Numbered from the stretch's first letter, positions 10,279 to 19,593 are shown. The stretch: DNA of 64,000 nt from Firmicutes bacterium AM55-24TS (GCA_003460745.1 QTVU01000010.1:11859-75858); one strand, 5' to 3'. Made by a program: numbers and translations. The notes: generated from the letters alone by a model not told the origin.

Positions 10279-10311
10279 ATACCTTTCCTCCATCATATAT
10301 TTGTTAATCTA

Positions 10312-10340
10312 ATTATATATTAATAAAGATATATTTTCTA
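10312..10340 (-). promoter_or_regulatory. weak candidate promoter for the GH115 gene
   Basis: On the minus strand a perfect TATAAT (10312-10317) is preceded at 17 bp by TAGAAA (10335-10340), a poor -35. A weak -35 would suit an activator-dependent gene, but the region is so AT-rich that chance is likely. Confidence 0.35.
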
Positions 10341-10402
10341 TGACTATATTTGCATATTAATAATTTTATTTAACTATATTATCATTTGGTGATTTTAAGC
10401 AC

Positions 10403-10432
10403 AAAAAAACTCAGATTTCATAGAAATCTGAG
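10403..10432 (-). terminator. intrinsic terminator of tRNA-Met
   Basis: A perfect 10-bp stem (CTCAGATTTC/GAAATCTGAG) with a 3-base loop is followed on the minus strand by seven T, starting four bases after the tRNA. Confidence 0.85.
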
Positions 10433-10436
10433 TTTA

Positions 10437-10513
10437 TGGTAGCGGTAAGTGGATTTGAACCACTGACACTGCGGGTATGAACCGCATGCTCTAGCCAACT
10501 GAGCTATACCGCC
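10437..10513 (-). tRNA. tRNA-Met (anticodon CAT)
   Basis: The minus strand folds as a full 77-nt cloverleaf: acceptor GGCGGTA paired with TACCGCT (terminal G-T), D stem GCTC/GAGC, anticodon stem TGCGG/CCGCA with loop TTCATAC, T stem AGTGG/CCACT, and an encoded CCA end. The anticodon is CAT. The sequence looks like elongator methionine tRNA, not the initiator and not the lysidine-modified Ile2 type, but that distinction is from memory. Confidence 0.92.
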
Positions 10514-10595
10514 GTAACAACAAAATCTATTATACACGCATTACATCATTTTGTCAACACTTTTTTTAAAATTTTTTAGAAAATTTTAAAAAAGT

Positions 10596-10624
10596 TTGAT
10601 TTTTGATGAAATCTGTGTTATTAT
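10596..10624 (+). promoter_or_regulatory. promoter for the NSS symporter at 10671
   Basis: TTGATT (10596-10601), a 17-bp spacer and TATTAT (10619-10624) lie 46 bp upstream of the ATG. Confidence 0.55.
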
Positions 10625-10670
10625 GATACACGTTAATGTTTAAAGCAATATATTTGAAAGGATTTATTAT

Positions 10671-12038
10671 ATGGAAAGAGAAAGTTTAAAATCGAGATTG
10701 GGATTTATTCTCCTGTCTGCCGGCTGTGCGATTGGTATAGGCAACGTTTGGAGATTCCCTTATATTGTAGGAAATTACGGCGGCGGAATATTTGTGTTAT
10801 TTTACCTGTCCTTCCTTGCCTTAATCGGCATTCCTGTTTTGACAATAGAGTTTTCAATAGGTCGTGCAAGTCAAAAGAGTACCGCTAAAGCATACCAGGA
10901 GCTTGAGCCGAGAGGTACAAAATGGCACTTACATTCTAATTTTGCGATTGCCGGCAATTATATACTTTTGATGTTCTATACCACAGTAGCCGGTTGGATG
11001 TTATATTATTTTTATAAATTTGCCGTCGGCGGATTTGTCGGTTTGGACACCGCTAACGTAAAAAATACATTTAACAACCTTTTAGCCTCCCCCGCTACCA
11101 TGACATTTTGGATGTTGGTTGTTGTTGTTTTGGGATTTGGAGTTTGCTCATTGGGACTTCAAAAAGGTGTCGAAAAAATTACTAAAGTTATGATGACCGC
11201 ACTGCTCGGACTTATTATAATTCTTGCAATACACGCAGTCAGACTTGACGGCGGTATAGACGGTGTAAAATTCTATCTTCTGCCGAACTTTGAAAAAATA
11301 CAGGAAGTAGGATTTTTCAAGCTTATAACAACCGCTATGAACCAAGCATTTTTCACACTTAGCATCGGTATGGGATCAATGATGATTTTTGGCAGTTACA
11401 TTGATAAATCACGAACTCTTTTAGGCGAATCAATAAATATTGCTCTGCTTGATACATTCGTTGCTATAATCGCAGGACTTATCATATTTCCGTCATGCTT
11501 TGCTTTCAACGTTGAACCCGACAGCGGTCCAAGCCTTATATTCATAACATTGCCTAACGTATTCACTTCAATGAAAGGCGGCAGAATTTGGGGCAGCTTG
11601 TTCTTCCTGTTTATGACTTTCGCGGCATTTTCTACGGTTATTGCATTGTTTGAAAATATACTGACTTGTTGCGTTGAAAAATTTAATATCACAAGAAAGA
11701 AAGCCGTACTTATTAATATAGTAATTATATCGGTGTTGTCATTGCCTTGCGTGTTCGGATTTAATATATTATCATCACTCCACCCATTAGGCGGTGAGTC
11801 AACTATTCTTGACTTTGAGGACTTTCTTGTAAGTAATCTTATATTGCCTGCCGGCTCACTTATGTACTTGTTTTTCTGTATATCAAAACGCGGTTGGGGC
11901 TTTGACAATTATCTTAAAGAGGCTAATACCGGTGTCGGTCCGAAAATTCCAAGATGGATTAAATCGTATTATAAATACGTTATGCCGATTATTATGCTTA
12001 TTCTGTTGGTGCAGGGAATTGTTAATACATTTATATAA
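10671..12038 (+). CDS. sodium:neurotransmitter symporter (NSS) family transporter
   Basis: A 455-residue membrane protein of the LeuT-fold NSS family, which takes up amino acids or related amines with sodium. The diagnostic unwound TM1 segment GIGNVWRFPY followed by a Gly-rich loop is at residues 22-40, and about eleven hydrophobic segments can be counted, the usual number for bacterial members. AAAGGA precedes the ATG. It stands alone between its promoter and a strong terminator. The substrate cannot be told from sequence. A paralogue lies at 39038; the two share the TM1 signature but differ clearly elsewhere. Confidence 0.92.
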   Translation: MERESLKSRLGFILLSAGCAIGIGNVWRFPYIVGNYGGGIFVLFYLSFLALIGIPVLTIEFSIGRASQKSTAKAYQELEPRGTKWHLHSNFAIAGNYILLMFYTTVAGWMLYYFYKFAVGGFVGLDTANVKNTFNNLLASPATMTFWMLVVVVLGFGVCSLGLQKGVEKITKVMMTALLGLIIILAIHAVRLDGGIDGVKFYLLPNFEKIQEVGFFKLITTAMNQAFFTLSIGMGSMMIFGSYIDKSRTLLGESINIALLDTFVAIIAGLIIFPSCFAFNVEPDSGPSLIFITLPNVFTSMKGGRIWGSLFFLFMTFAAFSTVIALFENILTCCVEKFNITRKKAVLINIVIISVLSLPCVFGFNILSSLHPLGGESTILDFEDFLVSNLILPAGSLMYLFFCISKRGWGFDNYLKEANTGVGPKIPRWIKSYYKYVMPIIMLILLVQGIVNTFI

Positions 12039-12041
12039 CAT

Positions 12042-12073
12042 AAAAGGGAATCGTTTGAATGCGATTCCCTTTT
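12042..12073 (+). terminator. intrinsic terminator of the NSS symporter gene
   Basis: AAAAGGGAATCG and CGATTCCCTTTT form a perfect 12-bp stem four bases after the stop codon. Confidence 0.85.
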
Positions 12074-12074
12074 G

Positions 12075-12249
12075 TTCTCAAAAAAACATCTGACTAAAGT
12101 GTTTCTAAGCGCCACAGGCACTCTCACAAAAAGGTGGTAGCGACTTTGAGCCGTTGTAAGTACGTTTACAAGCGAACAGGCGAAACGAGCGTGCATTTTT
12201 TGTGACTAAGGAGAAGCAGGGTAACATAGCGAAGTTTTTTCTGCCAAAG
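12075..12249. other. unexplained non-coding stretch downstream of tRNA-Arg
   Basis: About 175 bp, visibly richer in G+C than its surroundings and with no credible gene. Short open frames exist but have no ribosome site, and one runs through the tRNA. It contains many scattered short inverted pairs. It may be a dispersed intergenic repeat or a degenerate tRNA-linked remnant; I cannot decide from one copy. Confidence 0.4.
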
Positions 12250-12278
12250 AAAAACGGAGCAAAGCGAACTTTGCTCCG
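12250..12278 (-). terminator. intrinsic terminator of tRNA-Arg
   Basis: GGAGCAAAG and CTTTGCTCC pair around CGAA, immediately 3' of the tRNA on the minus strand, followed by five T. Confidence 0.8.
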
Positions 12279-12281
12279 ACG

Positions 12282-12358
12282 TGGCGCGTCTGACAGGATT
12301 TGAACCCGCGACACCAAGAATCGGAATCTTGTGCTCTATCCAACTGAGCTACAGACGC
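12282..12358 (-). tRNA. tRNA-Arg (anticodon CCG)
   Basis: A 77-nt cloverleaf on the minus strand: acceptor GCGTCTG/CAGACGC, D stem GCTC/GAGC, anticodon stem CAAGA/TCTTG with loop TTCCGAT (anticodon CCG), T stem GCGGG/CCTGT, discriminator G and encoded CCA. Confidence 0.93.
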
Positions 12359-12395
12359 ATATATCAATATTAACATATGCGTCTTACTTTGTCAA

Positions 12396-15300
12396 TCAAT
12401 TTATGAGTTCAACCGTACTTCCCGCAGAGCCTTTTTTTACAACAATCTTTTTATCGATTCTGTCTTTCAATTCTGAAATATGCGATATAATACCTACCAT
12501 TCTGTCACTTTCCGAAAGCGAATTAAGCACTTCTATCGCCTGTTCAAGTGATTCATTGTCAAGTACACCAAATCCCTCGTCAACGAACATCGACTCCAAT
12601 TTAACACCGCCTGCATTCCGTTGTATAACCTCCGAAAGTCCGAGTGCCATACATAATGACGCCTTAAACGACTCACCTCCCGACAATGATTTAACGCTCC
12701 TTTGCTTGCCGGTATAATTATCAAACACATCAATATCAAGACCGCTGTGAGATTTCAAATTACTGTCGCCGTCATGCTTTACAAGTTCAAAACGACCGTT
12801 TGTCATATACGAAAAACGCTTATTGGCCTCATTTAGAATTGACCTAAAATATGCCGACTGAATGTACTGCTCAAACGCAATTTTTTGACGTTTTGAAAGT
12901 TCACCGTTTGCCGTCTGCGAAATATTCAGATATGTAGAATATCGTTTTCCGCTTTCGTCAAGTTCCGTTTTCAACTTCTGCGTTTCATCCATTATACGCT
13001 TATTTATACTGATATTAGCAGTCAAGCTGTTCTTTTGTTCCGTTACTTCCTCCAACGAATTTTCTGTTTCTTCTTTATCTGCCTTTAATTTTTCAATATC
13101 AGTCTTTTCTGCCTTACCTATGTTTTCCTTAAGCATCTTTATTCTCTCATTGCAAGCACTTAATTTATTGTCATACTCCTTGATTTCATCACGCATATCT
13201 GATATATTTTCAATATCACTTACCAATATTTCAAGAGTATTTTCATCATCAATGCCGTACTTTTGCATTGCTTTTTCAAGCTTTTCTTCCTGCTTTTTTA
13301 TACGTTCGTTTTCTGTTTTAGCCAAAGGCTCGTTTTCGTTTATAACAGCTTTGGCATTGTCAATGACTTTGACACATTCATTATAGTTTTGTTCGGCAAT
13401 TTCAAAACTTTTTTGCATTTCATCAATCCTGTTTTCTAAATCGTCAAGCACCTTTTCCGCCTCGGACTTGTTTTTACAACTTATCATTTTTTCAAGTGCC
13501 GTTATTTTGTTTTCGTCACCGTTTATAACCGTTTTCAAATCATTGATTTTAGCCGTAATTTCTTCGATTTTCTCATCGGTTTGATTGCATTTTTCGGTGT
13601 ATGTGTTTAAATTTAATTCACATTCAATTCTTTCTGTATTGCGTTTTTCAACAATTTCAAGCTGTTCTTTTGCATTTGCAAGCTCATTTTTGATATTTTC
13701 CGCAATTTCTTCGACTGTATTTTCAGTTTCAATATCCATATCTTCAAGTGCGGTTTTAATTGAATTTTCAATTTTTTCACATTCATTCTTTTCTTTACTT
13801 GCTTTATCGGCAATTTTTCTGCACTCGTTATCTGCCATATCGGCACGTTGTTTCATTTCGTCAAGTTCATTTTCCGAAGGTGCGGTATCACTTTTTTGAG
13901 CAATGCAAGGATGATCTGTTGAACCGCATACGGGACACGGCTCATTTTCGTTCAAGCACTCTGCCAATATTCCCGCCTGCTCTCGTAAAAATAAACTGTA
14001 ACCGTTATTATAAGTTTCTAAAGTTTGCTTATATAACTTTTCAGCATCTGTATATTGCTCCGAAAGTTTCTTATGTTTCTTTTGATGCTTTTTCAAACTG
14101 TCACAGTCAAGCATAACCTTTTGTATTTTAAAATTATGCTTCTCTTTTTCTTCATACAGGCTCTTTACCTTTTGCAGTTCGACTTCGGTTGATTTCAATT
14201 CAGAAAGTTTAATTTTTTCGTCTTCTGCTTTTTTCTTATCATCATTGAATGTAGCCTTTAATTTTTCCGACTCGTCATTAGCCTTTTTCAATGACTTTTG
14301 ATTTTTTGCGGTTTCCTTTTTCAAACTTTCATATTCATCATAATATTCAAGTTCATTTTTCAATCCGACTGCCTTTACCGAAAGCGTTTTCCTTTCATTT
14401 TCTCTTGCTTTTTCATCTTCAAAGATTTTCTTTAATTCGTCGTGTTTTTCTGTATTTTCTTCAAGCACTTTTTTGTTTGTCGAAATACTTTTTTCAAGTT
14501 TTCCGACATTTTCGCGATACGATTTAAGCATTGTTAAAATAGGTATTACGTCCTTATTAACACTTTCAAGTCTGTCTGTATCTTTTCTTAAGCTTTCGAT
14601 TTTTTCACTGTCATCATTTAGCTTTTTCAGTGTTTCTTCTTCCTTTTCAAGCGATTCGATAAACTTATTTGTATTTTCCGCCAAACTGATTTCGTCTGAA
14701 AGTTTCTGCGATTTTGTTTTTAAACGTTTTTCTTTCGCCGTAATACTCTTTTTATCTTTTTCCCAATCGCCAAGCAACTTCATCAGTGCATTTATAAATT
14801 CGTCTGTCCTTGTTGAATCATATAAAATCCAATCATCTTCATTATCGCTTACAACGCCTTTTATTTCACGTTCAATACTGCTTTTTACAGTTTCATAATC
14901 ACGTTTTGCATCATTGGCTAACATTTTCGCACGATCTTGAAAACGCCTGTATAAATCGGTATTAAATATTTTTCTGAATATCTTTCCGCGTTCGTCCGTT
15001 CCTGCAAGCAACAGTTTTAAAAACTCACCTTGCGCTATCATTGCAATTTGAGTAAACTGTCCGCAGTCGATTTTCAAAATATCCGTAACTGCCGCCGTCA
15101 CTTCTTTTACACCCGATTTCACACTTCCGTCGGGATATGTAATTTCCGCTTTCGGTGTTTCCTCTGTTTTCAAGCCCTCACGCTTATATCTCGGATTTCT
15201 CTTTATTTTATACACTTCACCTCTGTACATAAACTCCAGCTCAACAAACGTCTTTGTATCTTTTTTTGCAAAGTCACTTCTAAGCATAGTATTTTCACGT

Positions 15301-15476
15301 CTTTGTGTTGCCGCCTCTCCGTACAAAGCAAAGGTTATTGCGTCAAATATCGTTGATTTTCCCGCACCTGTGTCACCTGTTATAATATAAAGACCGTTTT
15401 GGTATTTTTCAAAATCTATTGTCACTTTTTCAGCATAAGGTCCAAATGCGCTCATTGTAATCTTTAACGGTTTCAA
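12396..15476 (-). CDS. sbcC: exonuclease subunit SbcC (Rad50-like)
   Basis: SbcC is the ATPase of the SbcCD nuclease, which cleaves DNA hairpins and processes double-strand ends. The 1026-residue product has Walker A Gly-Asp-Thr-Gly-Ala-Gly-Lys-Ser at residues 34-41, a long coiled coil, the zinc hook Cys-Pro-Val-Cys near residue 515, a second coiled-coil arm, and the C-terminal signature LSGGESFKASL with Walker B (MFVDEGFG). The start is TTG at 15476: its ribosome site GAGGAGGTG is inside the end of sbcD, and the TTG overlaps the sbcD TGA as TTGA, indicating translational coupling. Confidence 0.95.
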   Translation of the reverse strand: MKPLKITMSAFGPYAEKVTIDFEKYQNGLYIITGDTGAGKSTIFDAITFALYGEAATQRRENTMLRSDFAKKDTKTFVELEFMYRGEVYKIKRNPRYKREGLKTEETPKAEITYPDGSVKSGVKEVTAAVTDILKIDCGQFTQIAMIAQGEFLKLLLAGTDERGKIFRKIFNTDLYRRFQDRAKMLANDAKRDYETVKSSIEREIKGVVSDNEDDWILYDSTRTDEFINALMKLLGDWEKDKKSITAKEKRLKTKSQKLSDEISLAENTNKFIESLEKEEETLKKLNDDSEKIESLRKDTDRLESVNKDVIPILTMLKSYRENVGKLEKSISTNKKVLEENTEKHDELKKIFEDEKARENERKTLSVKAVGLKNELEYYDEYESLKKETAKNQKSLKKANDESEKLKATFNDDKKKAEDEKIKLSELKSTEVELQKVKSLYEEKEKHNFKIQKVMLDCDSLKKHQKKHKKLSEQYTDAEKLYKQTLETYNNGYSLFLREQAGILAECLNENEPCPVCGSTDHPCIAQKSDTAPSENELDEMKQRADMADNECRKIADKASKEKNECEKIENSIKTALEDMDIETENTVEEIAENIKNELANAKEQLEIVEKRNTERIECELNLNTYTEKCNQTDEKIEEITAKINDLKTVINGDENKITALEKMISCKNKSEAEKVLDDLENRIDEMQKSFEIAEQNYNECVKVIDNAKAVINENEPLAKTENERIKKQEEKLEKAMQKYGIDDENTLEILVSDIENISDMRDEIKEYDNKLSACNERIKMLKENIGKAEKTDIEKLKADKEETENSLEEVTEQKNSLTANISINKRIMDETQKLKTELDESGKRYSTYLNISQTANGELSKRQKIAFEQYIQSAYFRSILNEANKRFSYMTNGRFELVKHDGDSNLKSHSGLDIDVFDNYTGKQRSVKSLSGGESFKASLCMALGLSEVIQRNAGGVKLESMFVDEGFGVLDNESLEQAIEVLNSLSESDRMVGIISHISELKDRIDKKIVVKKGSAGSTVELIN

Positions 15477-16585
15477 TTTTCTTTCACCTCCTCTAAAATC
15501 GAATCGACCAACTCGGCTTTTTCACTGTCTATTTCCACACCGTTCTGCAACTTATAAAAATCATAAAAAAGTTCATTATCAGGCTTAGTTCCGACACCTG
15601 TCGCCTCATATACACCCTTTGTATTTCCTTTCATATCACGTTCAAATTCAAGCTGCATAACATTCGGATACGCACTTCTCACTTTGTCCATTGCATCTAT
15701 TATATTGTCTTTGTCGGTAAGCGTGATATGTAAATAATCATCAGAATCCGCCGCATTTATTACTTCTTTAGACAATATATTTTCAATACTGCCCTTAATC
15801 ATTCGCATATCGTGCAAAGGCTTTAACGGTATTGTTTGCACTGAGAAATCATCTGCATCGACTATTGTAACGGTTTTATCGTATTTTGCCTCAGAGAATG
15901 AATATTTCAGCGGTGAACCGCAATATCGCACTTTTTCACTTAACGACTGCGGTCTGTGGATATGTCCCAAAGCCGTATAATCAAAATCATCAAACACCGA
16001 TATATCAATATTATCAAGACCGCCTACAGATACACTTTCCGAATCACTTCGCATTGTTTCCGCACCTGTTTTTGTAATAAATTGATGTGACAGTATAATG
16101 TTTTTCTGCGACTTATCAATATCCGTATTCTCAATAATCGCCCTTACCGCGTCCTCATACGTTTCGACTTCGGGGTAAAACCTTCTTACCATTATCGGCT
16201 TTACGAACGGCAACATATAAAAATTGACATCATCAATTTTCACCTTGTGAAGTTCACCGTCAAAAACCGAATATATATGCACACCGTTATTCTGCATTAT
16301 TTTACTTCCGAACCCCAATCTTTCCGGCGAATCGTGGTTGCCGCTTATTATTAATGTCGGTATATCTTTTGCGGCAAGCTCCGTAAGAAAATCGTCAAAT
16401 ACCGTAACCGCCTCGACCGCAGGTATCGATTTATCATACACATCGCCTGATACAATAACCGCGTTAATTTCTTCATTTGCGATTATATTAAGTATTTGTT
16501 CAAGTATGTATTTCTGGTCATTTATCATAGAAAACTCATTCACGCGTTTTCCTATGTGCAAATCGGATAAGTGTATAAACTTCAT
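15473..16585 (-). CDS. sbcD: exonuclease subunit SbcD (Mre11-like nuclease)
   Basis: The metallophosphoesterase partner of SbcC. The 370-residue product carries the metal-binding motifs Asp-Leu-His-Ile-Gly-Lys (residues 8-13), Gly-Asp-Val-Tyr-Asp, Gly-Asn-His-Asp-Ser-Pro-Glu, and a later Gly-His-Ile-His. The C-terminal capping domain is present. ATG at 16585 follows AAAGGAG. It is the first gene of a two-gene operon, with its stop overlapping the sbcC start. Confidence 0.95.
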   Translation of the reverse strand: MKFIHLSDLHIGKRVNEFSMINDQKYILEQILNIIANEEINAVIVSGDVYDKSIPAVEAVTVFDDFLTELAAKDIPTLIISGNHDSPERLGFGSKIMQNNGVHIYSVFDGELHKVKIDDVNFYMLPFVKPIMVRRFYPEVETYEDAVRAIIENTDIDKSQKNIILSHQFITKTGAETMRSDSESVSVGGLDNIDISVFDDFDYTALGHIHRPQSLSEKVRYCGSPLKYSFSEAKYDKTVTIVDADDFSVQTIPLKPLHDMRMIKGSIENILSKEVINAADSDDYLHITLTDKDNIIDAMDKVRSAYPNVMQLEFERDMKGNTKGVYEATGVGTKPDNELFYDFYKLQNGVEIDSEKAELVDSILEEVKEN

Positions 16586-16618
16586 TGTGTTTCTCCTTTG
16601 CTTTAATTTGTTATCACC

Positions 16619-16647
16619 ATTTTAACCCGACTTTCAATTCTTGTCAA
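16619..16647 (-). promoter_or_regulatory. sigma-A promoter of sbcDC
   Basis: On the minus strand a perfect TTGACA (16642-16647), a 17-bp spacer and TAAAAT (16619-16624) lie 34 bp upstream of the sbcD ATG. Confidence 0.75.
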
Positions 16648-16720
16648 ATCAGCGATTTTTTATTTTTAAAATTGTTTATTTGCACACAATTTTAAAATAT
16701 GTTATAATAAAAGATTACGC

Positions 16721-16747
16721 AAAAAGCAGTGCTTTACACACTGCTTT
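16721..16747 (-). terminator. intrinsic terminator overlapping the stop of the AI-2E-type permease gene
   Basis: AAAGCAGTG/CACTGCTTT form a 9-bp stem with the stop codon of the upstream gene lying in the loop, followed by five T on the minus strand. Confidence 0.75.
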
Positions 16748-17912
16748 CATTACTCTCATCATTGTTATTTTCTTTTGCTTTTTTCTGTTCAAGACGTTTA
16801 TATGTCCATTCTCGCACGAGCGTATATATCACCGATGTAAACGGTATAAAGAACAGCATACCTGCCACGCCCATAAGGCTGCTGCCTATTGTAACAGCCG
16901 CCAAAACCCAAAGTGACGGCAAGCCGACCGAACCGCCGACAACTTTCGGATAAATTAAATTACCCTCTATCTGCTGAAGTACAATGAAAACAATTACAAA
17001 TATAAGCGCTTTCATCGGACTTACCATAATCATCAAGAATGCACCCACAATACAGCCGATAAACGCACCGAATATCGGTATAAGTGCCGTAAAAGCGATT
17101 AAAACTCCAATCAAAAGTGCATACGGCAATCGTATTATTGACAGTGTAACAAAGAACATTGTACCCAAAATCAACGCCTCAAGGCATTGTCCCGTTATAA
17201 AGTTTGAAAAAGTTTCATTGCTCAATTTTGCGACATACGTTATTTTATTCACTATTTTTTCAGGCAAAGCCGCCTGCATAAACATATTGACTTGTCTTTG
17301 AAGTGTTTCTTTTTTCGCAAGCAGATAGAACGCAAATATCAAGCCGATAAAAAATGCCGTTATTCCAGATACAACAGCTTTTGCCGCCGTAAATGTACCG
17401 TTTAAAACATTTCCCGCACCGTTTTGTAAGAAATTTATCGCCGTATCCATAAGTTTGTCGGTATTGAACTGCAAACTTGCAATCCAATCGTGGATTTGCG
17501 TATTATTACTGAACATATCCTCTGCCCATTTCTGTACTTTAGGAAAAAATGCTTCTGCCGATTTTGTAAGTTCTCTCACAGTTCCGCCTATTTGCGGCAC
17601 AACAATAAGTATCACACCCGCAATCACTCCGATTACAAGCAGAAAAGTTATAATCATACTGAGCGGTCTTGCGTATTTCTTTTGTTTTCCGTTTTTGCTT
17701 TTGAACAGTAGCTTTTCAATCGCTCTCATAGGTATATTAAGTATAAAAGCTATTATTCCGCCCAAAACAAACGGAAAAATTATTCCCCACAAAAGTCCTA
17801 TAGCGTTTCCGACCTTTTCGTAGTTCTGCACTATAACCAACACTACAACCGTGAACAATATTATTCCGCAAATTTTCTTTACATTTTCTTTGGTTAAATT
17901 CACATTTTTCAC
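16734..17912 (-). CDS. AI-2E family transporter (PF01594-type permease)
   Basis: A 392-residue integral membrane protein with about eight hydrophobic segments and the family pattern of a soluble region between the first three and the later helices. Members include proposed autoinducer-2 exporters and sodium/proton antiporters, so the family name does not prove a quorum-sensing role. GAAAGGGTG precedes the ATG at 17912. A paralogue lies at 23424; both have the FxxPxxxGxxIAxxLNIP pattern near the N-terminus. The C-terminus is acidic and Asn-rich. Confidence 0.88.
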   Translation of the reverse strand: MKNVNLTKENVKKICGIILFTVVVLVIVQNYEKVGNAIGLLWGIIFPFVLGGIIAFILNIPMRAIEKLLFKSKNGKQKKYARPLSMIITFLLVIGVIAGVILIVVPQIGGTVRELTKSAEAFFPKVQKWAEDMFSNNTQIHDWIASLQFNTDKLMDTAINFLQNGAGNVLNGTFTAAKAVVSGITAFFIGLIFAFYLLAKKETLQRQVNMFMQAALPEKIVNKITYVAKLSNETFSNFITGQCLEALILGTMFFVTLSIIRLPYALLIGVLIAFTALIPIFGAFIGCIVGAFLMIMVSPMKALIFVIVFIVLQQIEGNLIYPKVVGGSVGLPSLWVLAAVTIGSSLMGVAGMLFFIPFTSVIYTLVREWTYKRLEQKKAKENNNDESNESSV

Positions 17913-17979
17913 CCTTTCAGATTATGATTTTATAAATGCAAATAAGCTGTCACATAAAAATGCAACAGCTTAAATTTAA

Positions 17980-18276
17980 TTAGCCCATCATTTTCATAGC
18001 GTCTTGCAGCCACCATTCACCGATGTCAATAGCCTTATAAAGATTTTCTCTTTCGCACTTACGATAAACCTGACCTTTGCCAAACTCGCCTGTGTTGTCC
18101 ATAATCTGTACCTTAACTTTTGTAGATACGTCCACATCTTGCTTTTTACTGCTTTCCACGATGTCAAGAGCAAGAATAAGCTTATCTTCCAAATTTCCGT
18201 AATAAATTCTGTTCCCGCATCTTAAAAGCGGCTTACCTTTGTACATAAGACCTTTTTTCTTTTTTACCGCTGCCAT
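17980..18276 (-). CDS. conserved hypothetical protein (98 aa)
   Basis: A small, basic, soluble protein with no known domain that I recognise. It starts with a lysine-rich stretch and includes a Cys-Gly-Asn-Arg-Ile-Tyr-Tyr-Gly motif near residue 22. The ATG at 18276 lies nine bases after AGGAGG; a TTG six bases earlier would be too close. It begins 25 bp after the gamma subunit of the 2-oxoacid oxidoreductase and is probably co-transcribed with it. The function is unknown. Confidence 0.7.
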   Translation of the reverse strand: MAAVKKKKGLMYKGKPLLRCGNRIYYGNLEDKLILALDIVESSKKQDVDVSTKVKVQIMDNTGEFGKGQVYRKCERENLYKAIDIGEWWLQDAMKMMG

Positions 18277-18301
18277 AACCAAAATCCTCCTTTTAATCTC
18301 T

Positions 18302-18838
18302 CTATACTAAATTATATCCTTCTTTTACGGCTTTTATATTCATCTCTATAAGTTTATGCTTGTTTTCCGGCAAAGATTTCTTCATTGTGTATTCAATTTC
18401 ATCGATTGTAAACAATTCCGTTTTCTTTAACACAGCACCGAGCATAACCATATTTGCAAGACCCTTATTACCTATATTATGAGCCGTTTCGGTAGCATTC
18501 ACGCAAATTTCGTTTACGTCCTCTCTTTCCACCCTTCTGTCTATAAGCGATGTATCTATAAACACATATCCGCCGTCCGAAACCGTATTTTCAAATTTAT
18601 CAAGTGACGGTTTATTCATTGCCACAAGGATATTCGGTCTTGTAACAATCGGCGAGCCAATCGGCTCATCATCTATTATAACGTGACAATTTGCAGTACC
18701 GCCACGCATTTCAGGTCCGTATGACGGTAGCCAAGAAAGTTTTTTGTCTTTAATCATTGCCGCAAAGGCAAGCATTTTTCCTGCAAACAAAATTCCCTGA
18801 CCGCCGAATCCGGCAAGTATCATTTCACAATTTTTCAT
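18302..18838 (-). CDS. 2-oxoacid:ferredoxin oxidoreductase, gamma subunit
   Basis: The 178-residue gamma subunit of a four-subunit oxidoreductase that decarboxylates 2-oxoacids to acyl-CoA with reduction of ferredoxin. Motifs: the N-terminal GFGGQGILFAGKMLA and SYGPEMRGGTANCHV, both typical of the PorC/KorC fold. The ATG overlaps the TAA of the beta-subunit gene by one base. The likely substrate class (branched-chain or other 2-oxoacid) follows from the VorB-like alpha subunit and is not certain. Confidence 0.9.
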   Translation of the reverse strand: MKNCEMILAGFGGQGILFAGKMLAFAAMIKDKKLSWLPSYGPEMRGGTANCHVIIDDEPIGSPIVTRPNILVAMNKPSLDKFENTVSDGGYVFIDTSLIDRRVEREDVNEICVNATETAHNIGNKGLANMVMLGAVLKKTELFTIDEIEYTMKKSLPENKHKLIEMNIKAVKEGYNLV

Positions 18839-19593
18839 TATTTATCCTCCTCGACGTCCTCTATATCTTTAAAAACACCAAGCGGATAATACGGAATCAT
18901 TTCATCTCTGACTCTCTGCATAGCCTCAACAGGTGACATTCCCCAATTTGTCGGACAAGTCGAAAGCACTTCGACTATTGAAAATCCCTTACCGTTAATT
19001 TGATTTTCAAATGCTTTCTTTATAGCCTTTTTAGCGTCCTTTATATGCGGTACGGAATCGGTCGAAACTCTCGCAATATATGACGGTCCGTCAAGTGTGG
19101 CAAGCATTTCGCACACTCTTACGGGATTACCTTGTATTTTCGGATCACGTCCGTAAGGTGATGTCTGCGTAACTTGTCCCGGAAGTGACGTTGGTGCCAT
19201 TTGACCGCCTGTCATTCCGTAAATTGTATTATTGATGAATATAACGGTTATATTCTCGCCTCTTGCGGCACTGTGTACTGTTTCGGCAGTACCTATTGAC
19301 GCAAGGTCGCCGTCACCTTGATATGTGAACACAACCCTGTCCGGCAGTGAACGTTTTATACCCGTTGCCACTGCAGGTGCTCTGCCGTGCGCCGCTTGTA
19401 CAACATCAAAGTCAAAATAATTATGTGCCGTTACCGCACAGCCTACCGGCTCAACCGCAATGGTTTTGCCGCTAATATCAAGTTCATCAATGACTTCACA
19501 TACAAGTCTATGCACAATTCCGTGCGAACAGCCTGGGCAATAGTGAAAAACTGTATCGGTTAATGAATTTGGCTTTTTAAATATAGTTTTCAT
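18838..19593 (-). CDS. 2-oxoacid:ferredoxin oxidoreductase, beta (thiamine-binding) subunit
   Basis: The 251-residue beta subunit binds thiamine diphosphate. The cofactor motif Gly-Asp-Gly-Asp (about residues 92-95) with the downstream Asn-Asn (residues 116-117) is clear, as is the N-terminal Pro-Gly-Cys-Ser-His-Gly. Cys18 and others may help bind a cluster, as in related enzymes. It sits one base after the alpha-subunit stop region, and TAA of this gene overlaps the next ATG. Confidence 0.92.
   Translation of the reverse strand: MKTIFKKPNSLTDTVFHYCPGCSHGIVHRLVCEVIDELDISGKTIAVEPVGCAVTAHNYFDFDVVQAAHGRAPAVATGIKRSLPDRVVFTYQGDGDLASIGTAETVHSAARGENITVIFINNTIYGMTGGQMAPTSLPGQVTQTSPYGRDPKIQGNPVRVCEMLATLDGPSYIARVSTDSVPHIKDAKKAIKKAFENQINGKGFSIVEVLSTCPTNWGMSPVEAMQRVRDEMIPYYPLGVFKDIEDVEEDK

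Noticed and set aside
11396..11908. A 170-residue antisense frame inside the first NSS symporter, with a similar one inside the second
   Set aside because: Both mirror conserved transmembrane coding sequence on the other strand; no start signal supports them.
12105..12317. A 70-residue open frame on the minus strand overlapping tRNA-Arg
   Set aside because: It runs through the tRNA and its terminator, has no ribosome site and reads as random basic/aromatic sequence.
14473..14898. Long plus-strand frames inside sbcC (and similar ones inside the GH115 and SLH genes)
   Set aside because: They are antisense shadows of strongly coding genes, rich in Phe/Ser/Leu with no ribosome sites.
16734..17912. 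Reading the AI-2E-type genes as proof of quorum sensing
   Set aside because: The family is broad and includes ion antiporters, and there is no luxS or lsr-type gene in the window.
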